DNA of 64,000 nucleotides from Rutidosis leptorrhynchoides (lineage: Eukaryota > Streptophyta > Magnoliopsida > Asterales > Asteraceae): NCBI RefSeq assembly GCF_046630445.1, contig NC_092340.1, positions 34,804,001-34,868,000 of the forward strand, in the 5' to 3' direction. Under the pieces are notes generated by a model. The model saw only the letters and a program-made list of their open reading frames with translations, did not search any database and had not been told where the DNA came from. Shown in pieces: positions 43,279-54,885 of the stretch (within the stretch, counting starts at the first letter, position 1; every line of letters starts with the position of its first letter). The position numbers and the translations under genes are program-made.

Positions 43279-45341
43279 ATGGCAATTCAACTAGCGGACC
43301 GCTCTGTTAAATTCCCTCGTGGAATTTTAGAGAATATGTTGGTAAAAGTAGGTACCCTAGTATTTCCGGCTGACTTTGTAATTTTGGACATGGAGGAGGA
43401 CACACGTGTGCCTCTTATATTAGGTCGACCTTTCCTCAATACCGCTAGAGCTATGATAGATGTTCATGGGCAGAAATTGACCCTTAGTATTGAGGATATT
43501 AAGGTTACCTTTTCCGTTGACCATGCCCTACAATACCCCGAGTCTACTGATGATCAATGTTATTATGTGCAAACCATAGACACATATTCGGAGTTGTTGC
43601 AGGAATTTCCAGAATTGCAAGGTACGCGAGAATGCATTTTTGTGGAAGGTGATGAAGAGAATATGTTGGAAGAAGTGGAGATGTTGACCACCTTGATGGC
43701 TAACGGTTATAAGCCAAATGATGAAGAATACAGAAAGTTGGATTTAGGAAATGAGTACCGATGTAAAACATCGATTGAAGAACCTCCCGTTTTAGAACTC
43801 AAGCCACTCCCAAAACACTTGGAATATGCTTACCTACAAGAAGGTTCTACTCTCCCAGTTATCATTTCATCCGAACTCTCTGTAAGTGAGAAGTCTAAAC
43901 TTGTTTCCATGTTAAAAGCCCATAAAACGGCTCTAGCATGGAAAATTCATGACATCAAGGGTATAAGTCCCTCTTATTGTACGCATAAGATATTAATGGA
44001 AGATAACTATAAGCCATGTGTACAAAGACAAAGGCGACTCAACCCTAATATGCAAGAAGTTGTTAAAAAGGAGATTGTCAAACTCCTAGATGCAGGTCTC
44101 ATTTATCCAATTTCGAATAGCCCTTGGGTGAGTCCGGTCCAATGCGTGCCCAAAAAGGGTGGCATGACCGTTGTCACAAATGAAGACGACCAATTAATTT
44201 CTACCAGGACTATCACGGGTTGGAGGGTATGTATTGATTACAGAAAATTAAATGATGCTACCCGAAAAGACCATTTTCCTCTTCCTTACATTGATCAAAT
44301 GTTGGAAAGGTTGGCAGGAAAGAACTTTTATTGTTTTCTTGACAGTTTCTCTGGATATTTCCAAATCCCTATAGCACCAGAGGACCAAGAGAAAACGACC
44401 TTTACATGCCCTTATGGTACTTTCTCCTATCGACGTATGCCCTTTGGCTTATGCAATGCTCCTGCTACCTTTCAAAGGTGTATGGTAGCTATTTTTCATG
44501 ATATGGAAGTATTCATGGATGACTTTTCAGTCTTCGGTGATTCTTTTGACTCATGTCTTCATAATCTTGAGCGTATGTTGATTAGGTGTGAAGAATCAAA
44601 TCTTGTGCTAAACTGGGAAAAATGCCATTTTATGGTAAAAGAGGGCATTGTATTGGGTCATAAAATTTCTTGTGCAGGTCTGGAGGTGGATAGAGCTAAA
44701 GTGGAAGTCATAGCCAAATTACCACCACCGTCAAATGTAAAAGGCGTAAGAAGTTTTCTGGGGCACGCCGGTTTTTACCGGCGGTTCATTAAAGATTTTT
44801 CCAAAATTGCAACCCCCATGAACAAACTTCTTGAGAAAGATGCTCCATTTGTCTTTACGGACGAGTGTCTTATCGCCTTTAACCTACTTAAAGCAAAGCT
44901 CACACAATCACCCATTCTCATATCACCGAATTGGTCAATACCATTCGAACTTATGTGTGACGCTAGTGACTTTGCTATTGGTGCCGTCTTGGGACAAAGA
45001 ATTGAAAAACATTTCAAGCCCATTTATTATGCTAGCAAGACATTGCAAGGAGCCCAACTTAATTACACTACCACCGAGAAGGAACTCCTGGCAATCGTCT
45101 TTTCGTTTGATAAATTCCGATCCTATTTGGTACTAGCAAAGACGGTTGTCTATACAGACCACTCGGCATTGAAGTACTTGCTTGCTAAGCAAGATGCTAA
45201 ACCCCGGTTAATACGTTGGGTCTTGCTTTTGCAAGAATTCGACATTGATATTAAAGACAAAAAGGGGGCCGAAAACCTAGCTGCCGATCACCTTTCTCGA
45301 CTTGAGAACTCGAATCTTGGGGTTCTTGATGTCGTAGCGTA
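43279..45341 (+). pseudogene. Athila protease end, reverse transcriptase and RNase H
   Basis: Continues the frame of the preceding gag-protease segment after one TGA. It has the protease C-terminal part ([15 protein letters not shown]), then RT ([21 protein letters not shown], catalytic [11 protein letters not shown] near 44513). RNase H follows ([14 protein letters not shown] near 44955; [10 protein letters not shown]) and ends with [10 protein letters not shown]. The last residues are cut by the solo-LTR insertion at 45327, so the reported stop lies inside the inserted LTR. Confidence 0.9.
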
Positions 45342-46581
45342 GGGGTATGAAATAGTTTATATTTTTACTAGGAAATACTATTAAATACGTGAAATACTAT
45401 ATATTTTTGATACGAAAAGCGATACAAATTACACAAGTTTTAATTATTTATTTACAAATGAGATATACCTAAACTTTGCTACAACACTATAGGCAGTGTA
45501 CCTAATCGTAGAGTAGTATAGTTTTTAGTAAGTCCGGTTCGTTCCACAGGGAGCGGACTTATTGCACACTATATTTTTAAACAACTATATTTGTACAAAA
45601 TATATATAATTATATATAATAATATATAAAAGGGGGTTTACCGTTTAATGACCGGTTTGTCGATTTATATTTTAAACGAAGCGTATAGTAAATGACGATA
45701 TTTAAATAACAATATAAAATAAATAACAATAATTAAAATGACAATAAATAAAAGTACGAGGAAAAATGAAATAAAATATATTATGCTTATTTAAGCTTCC
45801 GTAACCATGATGTTTGACGTTTTGATTATTTATTACCCTGGGTTAATTGTCCTTTGTCCTGGATTATTTGATAAGTCCATCTGGTTTTTGTCCATAACGG
45901 TCCATCAGTCATAAATATAAAGTGCGAGTGTCCTCGCCAAATTATCCTTATGTCCGAAGTCAAATATTCCAACTAATTGAGGACTTAAACTGTAACAAGA
46001 TTTTAATACTTTGTTTAATAATTACACCAGGTTATCGACTGCGTGTAACCCAAGGTTTTAATACTTTGTTATCAATTATGCCAAGTGTCCTTGTACATAA
46101 TTTCACCCCTGTTTTAATAATTCTAGTGACTATTAATCCATTTCCGTGTCCGGTTAAATGAACTATTATTCGTACATATAAATACCCCGCCCATCGTGTC
46201 CGATCGAGTGTATATGGTTATTTATAGGGACGTCCAGTTGTAAATATTTATATTAAAATTAACAAACTATCATTTAGTTAAACAAATATAAAGCCCATTA
46301 ATAGCCCATACTCTAATTTCCACAAGTGTCGTTCTTTTGTCCAAACCCCAATTATGGTACAAAGCCCAATTACCCCGTCTTTAATATTTAGTCCAACATC
46401 ATGATTACTTTGGCTTAAATAAGCATAATAATAACTTAAGTACGAGACATTAATTTAAAAAGGAGAACATAACTTACATTGAGTATTTATCGCGTAGTGT
46501 TACACGGACAGAATTTCGACTTCAAAAACCCGTAAAATAACCTTTACATAACCCGAACTAATCTAATATAAAACTACCCTA

Positions 46582-46584
<3 letters not shown>

Positions 46585-46655
<71 letters not shown>
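46585..46655. repeat. (TA)n microsatellite in the solo LTR leader
   Basis: About 35 TA units, roughly 70 bp downstream (minus strand) of the TATA box. An equivalent repeat sits at 62572-62649 in the sister LTR. Confidence 0.95.
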
Positions 46656-46659
<4 letters not shown>

Positions 46660-46721
46660 TATTACAGAGTATTATTTTTATTATTATTATTATTTATTAT
46701 TTTTATCGAACGAATTCATGG

Positions 46722-46799
46722 CCTTTTATAGGCATTTTGATTTCTGACAGCTCCGCGAGTCGTGGAGTTTTTGGCCTTCAAACTCCACGAGTCGTGGAG
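46722..46799 (-). promoter_or_regulatory. Paired palindromes and TATA box, solo LTR at 45327
   Basis: On the minus strand the order is CTCCACGACTCGTGGAG (46783-46799), a 15-bp spacer with GAAGGCCAAAAA, a second copy with one change (46751-46767), then TATAAAAGG (46722-46730). Centres are 32 bp apart and the second copy ends 20 bp before the TATA box. Confidence 0.8.
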
Positions 46800-47268
46800 T
46801 TTGAAAATCCAGCTCACAAACTTTTGGCTCCTAGCTTGTCGACATAATAAATATATAAATATAAAATATAAATATTTAATATAATTATTTATATATTATA
46901 TTATATTCTTGTGCATAGTTGACTTGTAATTTTTGGTCCGTTGCGTCGGGCGTTGATAGTTGACTCATGTCCCGGTTCCGGATTTTCGAACGTCCTTGTG
47001 TACAATTTAATATCTTGTACTTTGCATTTTGTAACTTGTACTCTTGTCATTTTTAGACGTTTTTCATCAATAAATTGAACCTTTTGAATTGTATCTTGTA
47101 CATTTGAGCTTTTTGGACGTTTGTGTCTTCAAATCTTCGTTTGCGCCTTTTGTCTTCGCACTTATTTATTTAAACAATTACAATGAAAATATAATACAAT
47201 TACATATGAAAACCTATTATTTAGGAGGGATATTGCTATGAAATATATGTTCCTTTTTAGCCTTATCA

Positions 47269-48630
47269 GTTCTCCATGAGACTGTTATCCAAGATAACTT
47301 TCCAGATGAAATTCTCATGAAGATTGAGAAAATTGATGATCCATGGTTTGTAGACATAGCCAACTATCTTGCGGGTGGATTCCTAGAAACCGGTTGGTCA
47401 CATCAGAAAAGAAAGAAATTCTTTAGTGACCTAAAATACTATTTTTGAGAAGACCCTTATCTATTTAGGCAATGTGCGGATGGAATTATTCGTCAGTGTG
47501 TTTCGGGGAAAGAATGCACCGAAATTCTGTTTGACTGTCACCTTGGTCCAACAGGTGGGCACTTTGGTCCCCAAATCACGGGGAGGAAAGTTTACGAGGC
47601 CGGTTTCTATTGGCCTACAATATTCAAAGATGCCTACACTGTTTGTAAGGCTTGTGACGCGTGCCAACGGGCCGGTCAAATAACTAAACGGGATGAAATG
47701 CCTCAACAAAGCATCCAAGTATGCGAGGTGTTCGATGTTTGGGGAATTGACTTTATGGGGCCCTTTCCAAAATCTCATTCTTACCTATACATACTTGTTG
47801 CCAAAGATTATGTTTCCAAATGAGCGGAGGCAAAACCTCTACCAACAAATGATGGCCGAGTTGTGGTAAACTTTTTGATGGAACTTTTCTCTAGGTTTGG
47901 CACGCCAAAAGCTCTTATAAGTGACCGGGGCACCCACTTTTGCAATAAGCAATTGGAAAAGGTGTTGAAGAGATATGGAGTAATCCATAAAATTTCAACA
48001 TCCTATCATCCCCAGACAAGTGGGCAAGTAGAAAACACCAACCGGTCATTAAAACGCATACTTGAAAAGACCGTTGGTGCAAATCCAAAAGAGTGGTCAA
48101 TCAAGTTAAACGATGCATTGTGGGCCTTTCGCACGGCCTACAAAACACCAATTGGAACAACTCCTTTCCGTATGGTATACGGAAAAGCATGCCATCTCCC
48201 GTTGGAGATTGAACACAAAGCGCATTGGGCGCTAAGGGCATGCAATTTGGATTACCAAGAAGCGGGTCGGTTACGTTTGACCCAACTAAACGAATTAGAC
48301 GAGTTGAGGCTCGAAGCCTATGACAACTCTCTAATTTACAAAGAAAAAACCAAACAATGGCACGACAAAAGATTGAAACATCCAAAAGAATTCATGGAAG
48401 GAGATCGTGTCCTTGTTTACAATTCCCGTTTCAAGTTATCACCAGGAAAGCTTAAGTCCCGATGGACGGGACCATTTGTGGTTAGAAAGGTGTACCCTTA
48501 TGGTACAATTGAAATGGTGAACTGGAAGGGTGATACTTTTAAAGTGAATGGCCACCGGGTCAAACACTATGTTGATGGTCCCCTAGAAATTGAGGATGAG
48601 GTTAGCCTCAACTTCAAGAACAAAGCATAA
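47269..48630 (+). pseudogene. Athila integrase, two in-frame stops
   Basis: The pol frame resumes after the solo LTR. TGA at 47446 and TGA at 47821 interrupt it; both sit where Trp is usual in this family, so TGG-to-TGA changes are likely. The integrase zinc finger is visible (H-H near 47541-47562, CKACDACQ near 47650). The first catalytic Asp is in GIDFMGPFP (near 47745), the second in ISDRGTHF, and the Glu is in TSGQVENTNRS (near 48020). The C-terminal DNA-binding part is intact to 48630 (WTGPFVVRKVYPYG). No chromodomain follows, as expected for Athila. Confidence 0.9.
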
Positions 48631-48798
48631 ATCAAAATGGGGACGAGTTTGGTGAACGACTCGTTAAAAAATGGTTCATAATTGTAAATAGGTTTGAAAT
48701 GTGTGCACGATAAATTTTAGTTTGGTACAAAATGATTTACGTTTGGCCTTTAAACACGCGCGACACAGAAAAACAGGTCAGTGAGTTTTAGTGCAATG

Positions 48799-48963
48799 GG
48801 ACGCCGTCCCATTTTCCTGGACGCCGTCCCCATTTAAAGACCTGGACGCCGTCCCATTTTCCTGGACGCCGTCCCCATTTAAAGACCTGGACGCCGTCCT
48901 CTTTTACTAGACGCCGTCCCAAAATGAAACCTTGGATGCCGTCCTCCTTTCTGGACGCCGTCT
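48799..48963 (+). repeat. Array of eight GGACGCCGTCC-type near-palindromes in the Athila internal region
   Basis: Copies start at 48799, 48819, 48844, 48864, 48889, 48909, 48934 and 48953, i.e. steps of 20, 25, 20, 25, 20, 25 and 19 bp. The motif and stepping match the LTR array. It lies between the end of integrase and the third ORF, where a second promoter or a regulatory region could sit. Confidence 0.9.
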
Positions 48964-49928
48964 AGAGTGACTGACTCAGAAAAAAATACGTTTTAAATAC
49001 CTATCCAACCCATTTCTTAACCACAAAAACACATTTTTATCCATTTCTCTCTGCCAAACACGAAACACTCTCCAAAAACCCTAATTTCTACCTCAATTTC
49101 GCGATTTCTTCTTCAAATCCAAACTTCAAATCATGTTTTCTAGGGTATGGATACTCCATTTTTACACTTTTCTTTATCAATTACTTGAATTGTATGTTTA
49201 TATCTATAAATTGGTGAAGGATAAGTGTGGGGTGTTTGATTTGCATGATTATTGTTAAGATTAACATGCCTTAGTAGTTTAATTGCCCATAATATGTTTA
49301 TTTTGCAAAGATTACATGCTTTTAAGGGTTTGTTCATGATTTTAGGGTTTGTGGAATTTGAATCCGAATTTAGGGTGATTAGTTCATGATGTTGAGTTTG
49401 TGTATGATGTTAATGAATCTTGTGAAGTATTTAATTGTGTTGGTGATATTGATGTCAAATTGGCCTGGTCATTTTTTGAATGTTCTTGAATTTTTTAGCA
49501 TATTGTTGAATTGTAATGAACTTATGAAGTATGTATGCTTGATTTTCATTTGTATGGGCCTGTTGAAGTAAATTGATGGAATGGAATGCCATAATGTATG
49601 ATGTTATAATAGGTCATTTGAACTAAAATTGCGAAAAATGTGTTATGATTTGTGATGAATATCATTAGAATGCAAATTTAAATGTTATGACCTATAACAC
49701 AACATGCTTGAATCCTTGAGTCATAAGTTGATGCTACATTGTGAAGTTGTGATTTTCATTTTTGAAAAGTTATTAACGGGTTTATGTTGACTATAGTTGA
49801 CTTTGGTTTAAAATTGTGAACATACGCTTTTGCTTAAATGAGTCATAATACTTATGAACTTGAAATGGAATGATTAAGTTCTCTTGCTACTCGGTTATGT
49901 TTTAGCTAACATTAACACAACGGTTTCT
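48964..49928 (+). other. Non-coding stretch between integrase and the third Athila ORF
   Basis: AT-rich and without a long frame. A splice-donor-like site (TCTAGGGTATGG) lies at about 49140 after a short ATG leader (49133), which would allow the third ORF to be reached by splicing, as proposed for envelope-like genes of Athila. The acceptor is not clear. Confidence 0.35.
49223..49234 (+). promoter_or_regulatory. Internal PPT-like motif, copy 1
   Basis: AAGTGTGGGGTG, identical to the stretch just before the 3' LTR (53174-53185) and to 51897-51908. Confidence 0.55.
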
Positions 49929-51479
49929 ATGTTCTTTTGGTCTGGTGTTAATGTTTTGCTGGGACATTCAAGCCGAGGAGGACCGGCAAAGAGAGGAAGG
50001 ACAGCAGGTTTGGCTCCACCACGACAACCACCACCACAACAGCAACATCATTCATCATCATCGTCAGGAGAAGAAGAAGAGGAGGATCGAAATGATCCTC
50101 GAGTTTGGTTGACACTGGTTCAAAACGACGAAGACTACACAGAAACATTTGAGACGATAAACCGTAGGCCTATTAATGCCACTTGGTATTTTATCTGGGG
50201 CCCATTGGAAGAGGCGGGTATGCACCGCCATGTTTCTAACTTACTCGCTATCCCCTACGGTAGAGTAGTCACCCACGCTTGGGAGCAAGTTTTCAGCATC
50301 AACGAACCAATTTATCCGATGCTGCTTAAAGAATTCTACTCAACTGTGCGGTTTAACAATGTCAGCGATTATTTGTCAAATGACTTTCTTCGATTTCGTT
50401 TAGGGGGTGAGTACAGGGGTATAAGTAGTTTTGAGCTATGCCGAGTTTTGGGTATTTTTGAGGAACTCACCGATACCCAGTTAGGTGAATACTTGCGGGC
50501 CTCCGATTATGTTGGCCGGCATGAATTTAGTGATGTTTCTTATTGGCGAAGGATTTGTAGGCCGAATGCGGCTGCACAGTTTAGATCAAGCAGGCACAGG
50601 TACAATGAAATCGCAGCCCGGGATGATAAACTGCTTCATAGACTTATCGCATGCACTTTTAATGCGAGGGTTGAGGGTCACGAGAAAGTGAAAACGTTGG
50701 ATTTATGGATTATGGACCAAATAAAGCGGGGTTGCTATACTGACATTCCTGGGTTGATCGGTAATTATTTCCTGGCCATTGCTACCGAGACACGGCAACA
50801 GAAGCCACTTCTGGGAGGCCACTACATCACCCGAATTGCTCGACATTTTAACATAGATTTCAGCAGATTACAGGAGTGTACGAACGTCATGAAACCATTA
50901 AAAAAGGTTTCTTATATTAATGCTGAAATTCTTATGAAAGATAGAAATGGGCATTTGGTACCTTTTGAGGCAGGTGGCGCAGGTGGCGCAAGTGGCAGTG
51001 GCGTGCAGCAAGAACAGCAGCAAGAAGAAGAGGCGGAAATGGAGGCACATACTAACGTTGGTGATCAGGTTCCGTGGCATCCTTCCCAATCAAGTTGGGA
51101 CAGTTTGGTTGGTAGTGTTAATAACATGAGGTTGAGCCCGAACGAACAAAGGACGCACAACAACCAAATGTGGGATAGTCAGCAACGAATGGAGCAACGC
51201 CAGATTGCTCAAGTACACAATACGGGATGGAACAGTTATGGTATTGATTGGAATAACCATAACTCAGAGTTGTTTTATTCCAACCCCGAGCAGTACTATG
51301 GAACGACACGTCTGACACCCCAATACTACACGGATCCTGAACATCCACCTCCCCCTCATCCGATTTATAACTCTACCGCTGCGTTGCAGGATGCTCGGAA
51401 CAGATTTGAGCGGGAATATCCACAGGGACGCCCGTACAGAGATGGTTCAGATAATTATTTTTGGCCGTATGATAACTAG
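49929..51479 (+). CDS. Third Athila ORF (ATHILA ORF-1 / retrotransposon ORF-1 family) after integrase
   Basis: Encodes about 516 residues from ATG 49929. The N-terminus is basic and low in complexity, with Pro/Gln, Ser and Glu runs up to about residue 55. The conserved core (about 55-345) matches my memory of the plant ATHILA ORF-1 family (FEELTDTQLGEYLRASDY, then RGCYTDIPGLIGNYFLAIA). The C-terminal part is Gln/Asn/Tyr-rich. It takes the position where some Athila elements have an envelope-like gene, but I see no signal peptide or clear transmembrane segment, so an envelope role is not supported. The frame is intact, unlike gag-pol of the same element. The role is unknown. Confidence 0.75.
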   Translation: MFFWSGVNVLLGHSSRGGPAKRGRTAGLAPPRQPPPQQQHHSSSSSGEEEEEDRNDPRVWLTLVQNDEDYTETFETINRRPINATWYFIWGPLEEAGMHRHVSNLLAIPYGRVVTHAWEQVFSINEPIYPMLLKEFYSTVRFNNVSDYLSNDFLRFRLGGEYRGISSFELCRVLGIFEELTDTQLGEYLRASDYVGRHEFSDVSYWRRICRPNAAAQFRSSRHRYNEIAARDDKLLHRLIACTFNARVEGHEKVKTLDLWIMDQIKRGCYTDIPGLIGNYFLAIATETRQQKPLLGGHYITRIARHFNIDFSRLQECTNVMKPLKKVSYINAEILMKDRNGHLVPFEAGGAGGASGSGVQQEQQQEEEAEMEAHTNVGDQVPWHPSQSSWDSLVGSVNNMRLSPNEQRTHNNQMWDSQQRMEQRQIAQVHNTGWNSYGIDWNNHNSELFYSNPEQYYGTTRLTPQYYTDPEHPPPPHPIYNSTAALQDARNRFEREYPQGRPYRDGSDNYFWPYDN

Positions 51480-51896
51480 GCCTGCGTGCCTTTGATCATT
51501 TTGTACTTTGTTTTGAGACAATTTAATTTGTGTGGTGTGATTTTAGACAATATTTGGTTTGTAATAACTGGCTAATTGTGTGGATTTATGAACGGTTGTG
51601 GTTGTAAAAATACCGTTCTTTTTATTATAAATTGTGTGGTTTGTTAATTTGTGCAGCGTGATTGAACTTCAAAGACTGGCATTAAGTTCAGCGACATTTG
51701 ATATTATGATGTGTGTATGATGATAATCGTGGAATGGACGATGCTCTTATGCTGGCAGTAAGTTCAGCGGCATCCGTCTACATGTTCCACGATTTGCAGG
51801 TTAAAAAATTGAAAATTTCTACAATCACCCTATCGCTTTACCCTCTAAATTTAATCCTTTTTCTGATTTCATGCAATGAGGGCCTTGCATGATCTC

Positions 51897-51908
51897 AAGT
51901 GTGGGGTG
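51897..51908 (+). promoter_or_regulatory. Internal PPT-like motif, copy 2
   Basis: AAGTGTGGGGTG in the 3' non-coding region, followed by GGAAATAG. Confidence 0.55.
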
Positions 51909-53173
51909 GGAAATAGAAATTTATCGGGAACTCGTTTCACTAAAATTAAGGCGTTTATTATAAAAATTTTAAAAATTTCAAGTAGCCTTAAAAACGATTA
52001 AAAGTCCAAAAACCATGTTATACGCATTATGATCTTAAAATCTAGAAAATAAATGTTGGTTTACATTTTAAATTATTAATAGTCTTTGAAGTTGCACTAT
52101 CATTCAATTATTTGAATGAAAATCCTACTAGTTTAGTAAGCTAACTTGTAGGTCACTTGTACCAAAACGAGTGTAAACCGTGAGAGAGCGGTGATTGTAT
52201 AGCGTGGTCGGAAACCGGATCTCGCGCCAGATCGAAAACCCTAAGGACGGTCCTCATTGTTTCTCCTAACAAGGACAATGTTGCGTCCGACCACTTGATA
52301 TGACCAATAGGATGTATCTTTTCCATCCTCAAGGAAGTAAAGTCTTCCGAATGACACACTTACTGATTCAATTCAGAAGATGTAGTCCAGACCAGTTGTA
52401 GGGTGACAAAAACTCTTGAAAAGTCATTACTGACATCGAATGGAAATCTACCAGGCCTCAACGTCAAACAGGGAAACTGGTAGTCAAAGTTTATCTCAAT
52501 GAGGGAGATTAACTAGTAAAACGGGGGGCACCATGTATACACAAAATGTTAGTGATTTATCAGATCCCCGGAAGGATAACCTCCAGAAAGGTAAAATATC
52601 AGCTTTTAAGACTGATAAACCTCAATCTTCATGATTAATTTAACGGATTAGATGATTACCTCATAATTGTCAATGATGTCCGGACGTAATGTGTATCCTC
52701 CTAAAGCACATTATTTTCTACCGACATCTCGTAATGTTAGGTACTGTGGGAGGGATTGGCTTGACCAATAGCGGGAAACCCGCACTCATTTTTAAAAATT
52801 CAAAAAATCCGATCAAAATCGGAAAACGTGCATAGTATTAAAAACTAGCATGATATTTTCAAAACCATAAAACGTTTTCATAAGATCCTGATTTCCCTAG
52901 GGTCAAATTTTTCGGATACTTGGCTCTAATCTCCCAAAAATGTGTGTGTGTGTTTCCATTGTGTATATAGCGTGCGTGTGATTTCAATAAAAGTATTCTA
53001 TACTTAAAGCATGTGTTTCCATTGTGTATATAGCGTGAGTTGTGTTTCATATCAACGTGTGTGTTCAGTGTGCTTCGAGTGATTCATGTAATGTTTGTAA
53101 TCTATATTGTGTGATTATGTTTGATATTGTTCTACTTTGTAAAGAAAGAATTGCTTGAGGACAAGCAAGGTTT

Positions 53174-53185
53174 AAGTGTGGGGTG
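53174..53185 (+). promoter_or_regulatory. Athila polypurine tract
   Basis: AAGTGTGGGGTG lies three bases before the 3' LTR and is the expected plus-strand primer. The same motif precedes the LTR at 1063. Confidence 0.8.
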
Positions 53186-53188
53186 TTT

Positions 53189-54885
53189 TGATATTGCTCA
53201 ATAACATCATATATATCTATCGCAATATCGTGTAAAATGCTCTAGAATCGAGGATAATGAAGGCGTTTCTACAAGTGATAATCCAAGATGCGCAAATTTG
53301 TATCGAAAGAGTGATTTACAAAGAGTTTTGATGATTTATGACATTGGTTGATCCCGATACGACTTAAGGTCTATTTAGTGCTCTAAAATGGTAAAACAAA
53401 GCTTCCAAGGTGTTAGGCTTCGTCCAAATAAAAGAGGATTGAAAAGAAAGCGAAACAGTGGATTTCAGCATATCTGGATGCTGTCCGGGGTTATAGGACG
53501 CCGTCCAGCATCTTGAAACAGGACGCCGTCCTGGATTTGAAGACGCCGTCTAGCTCTTAAGGACGGGACGCCGTCCAGCCTTTTTGGACGCCGTCCCGTA
53601 GTAGGTTTCAGCCGACTTTTGTGCTTTTTACCTACTTTCTCCACTTTAAAACTAATGTTTTGAGGGACTGTTTCATAACTTACGAACCAGAGAGTACAGA
53701 GACGATTTTTAGGAGCAAAATTGGAGAACTCCAAGCTCTTGGAAGAGGCTCAACATCAAGACATCAAAGATCAAAACCTTCATCATCCAAGAACTCCTTG
53801 TTCTTGTAGGTTATTCCTTGTTCTAAAATAATGATTTCAGTTGTTAATCTGATTGTTATGTTGTCTGTTACCATGATTGTTGGCTAGTTTCTATAATGTT
53901 TGTCTAGATTAATAACCAAGGTATTGGATGTAATCTTATTGATTGAATGTATTATGTGTGATAGATTAAAGCTTGAATTAAGAACCATGCTTATTGCTGT
54001 TAAAATCATTTGTATCTAGTTAATTGATATGTTGTTGATAAAGAGAACTCTTGTTGATGTATCATATTGATTTACAATCAACTTGTCTTAGATTGATTGT
54101 TTACTAAACCGGACCAAGGGGTTAAACTAGATTAAAATGGTTAAACAAAATAGGAATGAATTATGTAGAGCGAACGCAAAGACAATTGTTATTCAAGTCT
54201 TTAATCTAGCTAATCAAGTAGTCACAAACGAAAAGGTCTAAGTAATAGGGAACCCTCACTTAGTAATTCTAGTTTGAGTACTCGCTAAAGAGAACTCTTG
54301 GCGGGTCGATTTAGGTGATTAGCATGCTTATAATAGTTATTTGATTACAAATACAAGAACCATAGTGAAAAGGGAACCCTTGATCTTGTGATTGTGTTTG
54401 CGTGTTTATTCAAGAGAACTCTTAGTGAACCTATTAGATAACTTACACACATAATTATTCAATCAGGCCTTAATATCAAAACTTACATCCAATACCGAGG
54501 GTAAAATATCTAGATGAACATTTCATCTCTTTGATTTAAATCAAAACTATCTTACTTGCTTTCTTTGCATTTATTTTCATCTTATAAATTTAAAAGACCA
54601 AAAATATTGTTTTTACATTTAACCTTCTCTGATTTGGCTAAATCGTTAAATGGCCACCAAAACATAAAACTTGTACCTTTAAGTTTCATTTACATAGTTA
54701 ATCATAATATAGTTTCTAATTCTAGTTTGGCTAATACAACTATCCTTGGAATGATACACGGAACTAAACCAGTTACTATACTACTACACGATCGGGTACA
54801 CTGCCCGTTAGTGTGTAGAAATCTTTAATCGGTATTTTTCCATATTATTTTATACGACAATTTATACGACACTTCTCGCACATCA
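53189..54885 (+). repeat. Athila 3' LTR
   Basis: 1697 bp. The near-palindrome array starts at 53476 (mutated to GGATGCTGTCC), 53496, 53521, 53541, 53566 and 53586. Followed by the target duplication GTAAA (54886-54890). Confidence 0.95.

Larger units (their letters stand above)
45327..47268 (-). mobile_element. Solo LTR (family of the 61926 LTR) inserted in Athila pol
   Basis: 1942 bp, flanked by the target duplication GTTCT (45322-45326 and 47269-47273). It runs on the minus strand. It aligns by eye with the solo LTR at 61926 along its length, including a TATA box (46722-46730) and two palindromes (46751-46767, 46783-46799). The (TA)n run at 46585-46655 sits in the leader. The 3'-terminal block with ACACTGCC and CGTAGAGTAG is Athila/Tat-like. 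There is no internal region. Confidence 0.93.
51480..53188 (+). other. Athila 3' internal non-coding region
   Basis: Two near-identical phrases, CTGGCAKTAAGTTCAGCGRCAT, occur at about 51677 and 51752. A second PPT-like motif lies at 51897. From about 52146 on it matches 1-1062 of the window. Near the end, TTTCCATTGTGTATATAGCGTG is duplicated (about 52953 and 53018). Confidence 0.8.
39389..54885 (+). mobile_element. Complete but defective Athila-type Ty3 retrotransposon
   Basis: 15,497 bp with LTRs 39389-41079 and 53189-54885, a PBS of the tRNA-Asp type, gag, protease-RT-RNase H, integrase and a third ORF after integrase. It also has a PPT and the 5-bp target duplication GTAAA. The LTRs differ by roughly 17 substitutions and one small indel by eye. 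The coding region has one frameshift (about 42505), three in-frame stops (43276, 47446, 47821) and a solo-LTR insertion (45327-47268). It cannot move on its own. It is inserted in the 3' LTR of the Sirevirus. Confidence 0.93.

Noticed and set aside
48799-48963. CRISPR-like array of short repeats with regular spacers
   Set aside because: The repeats are 11 bp, the spacers are short and partly repeated, the DNA is plant retrotransposon and no cas genes exist. It is a motif array, not CRISPR.
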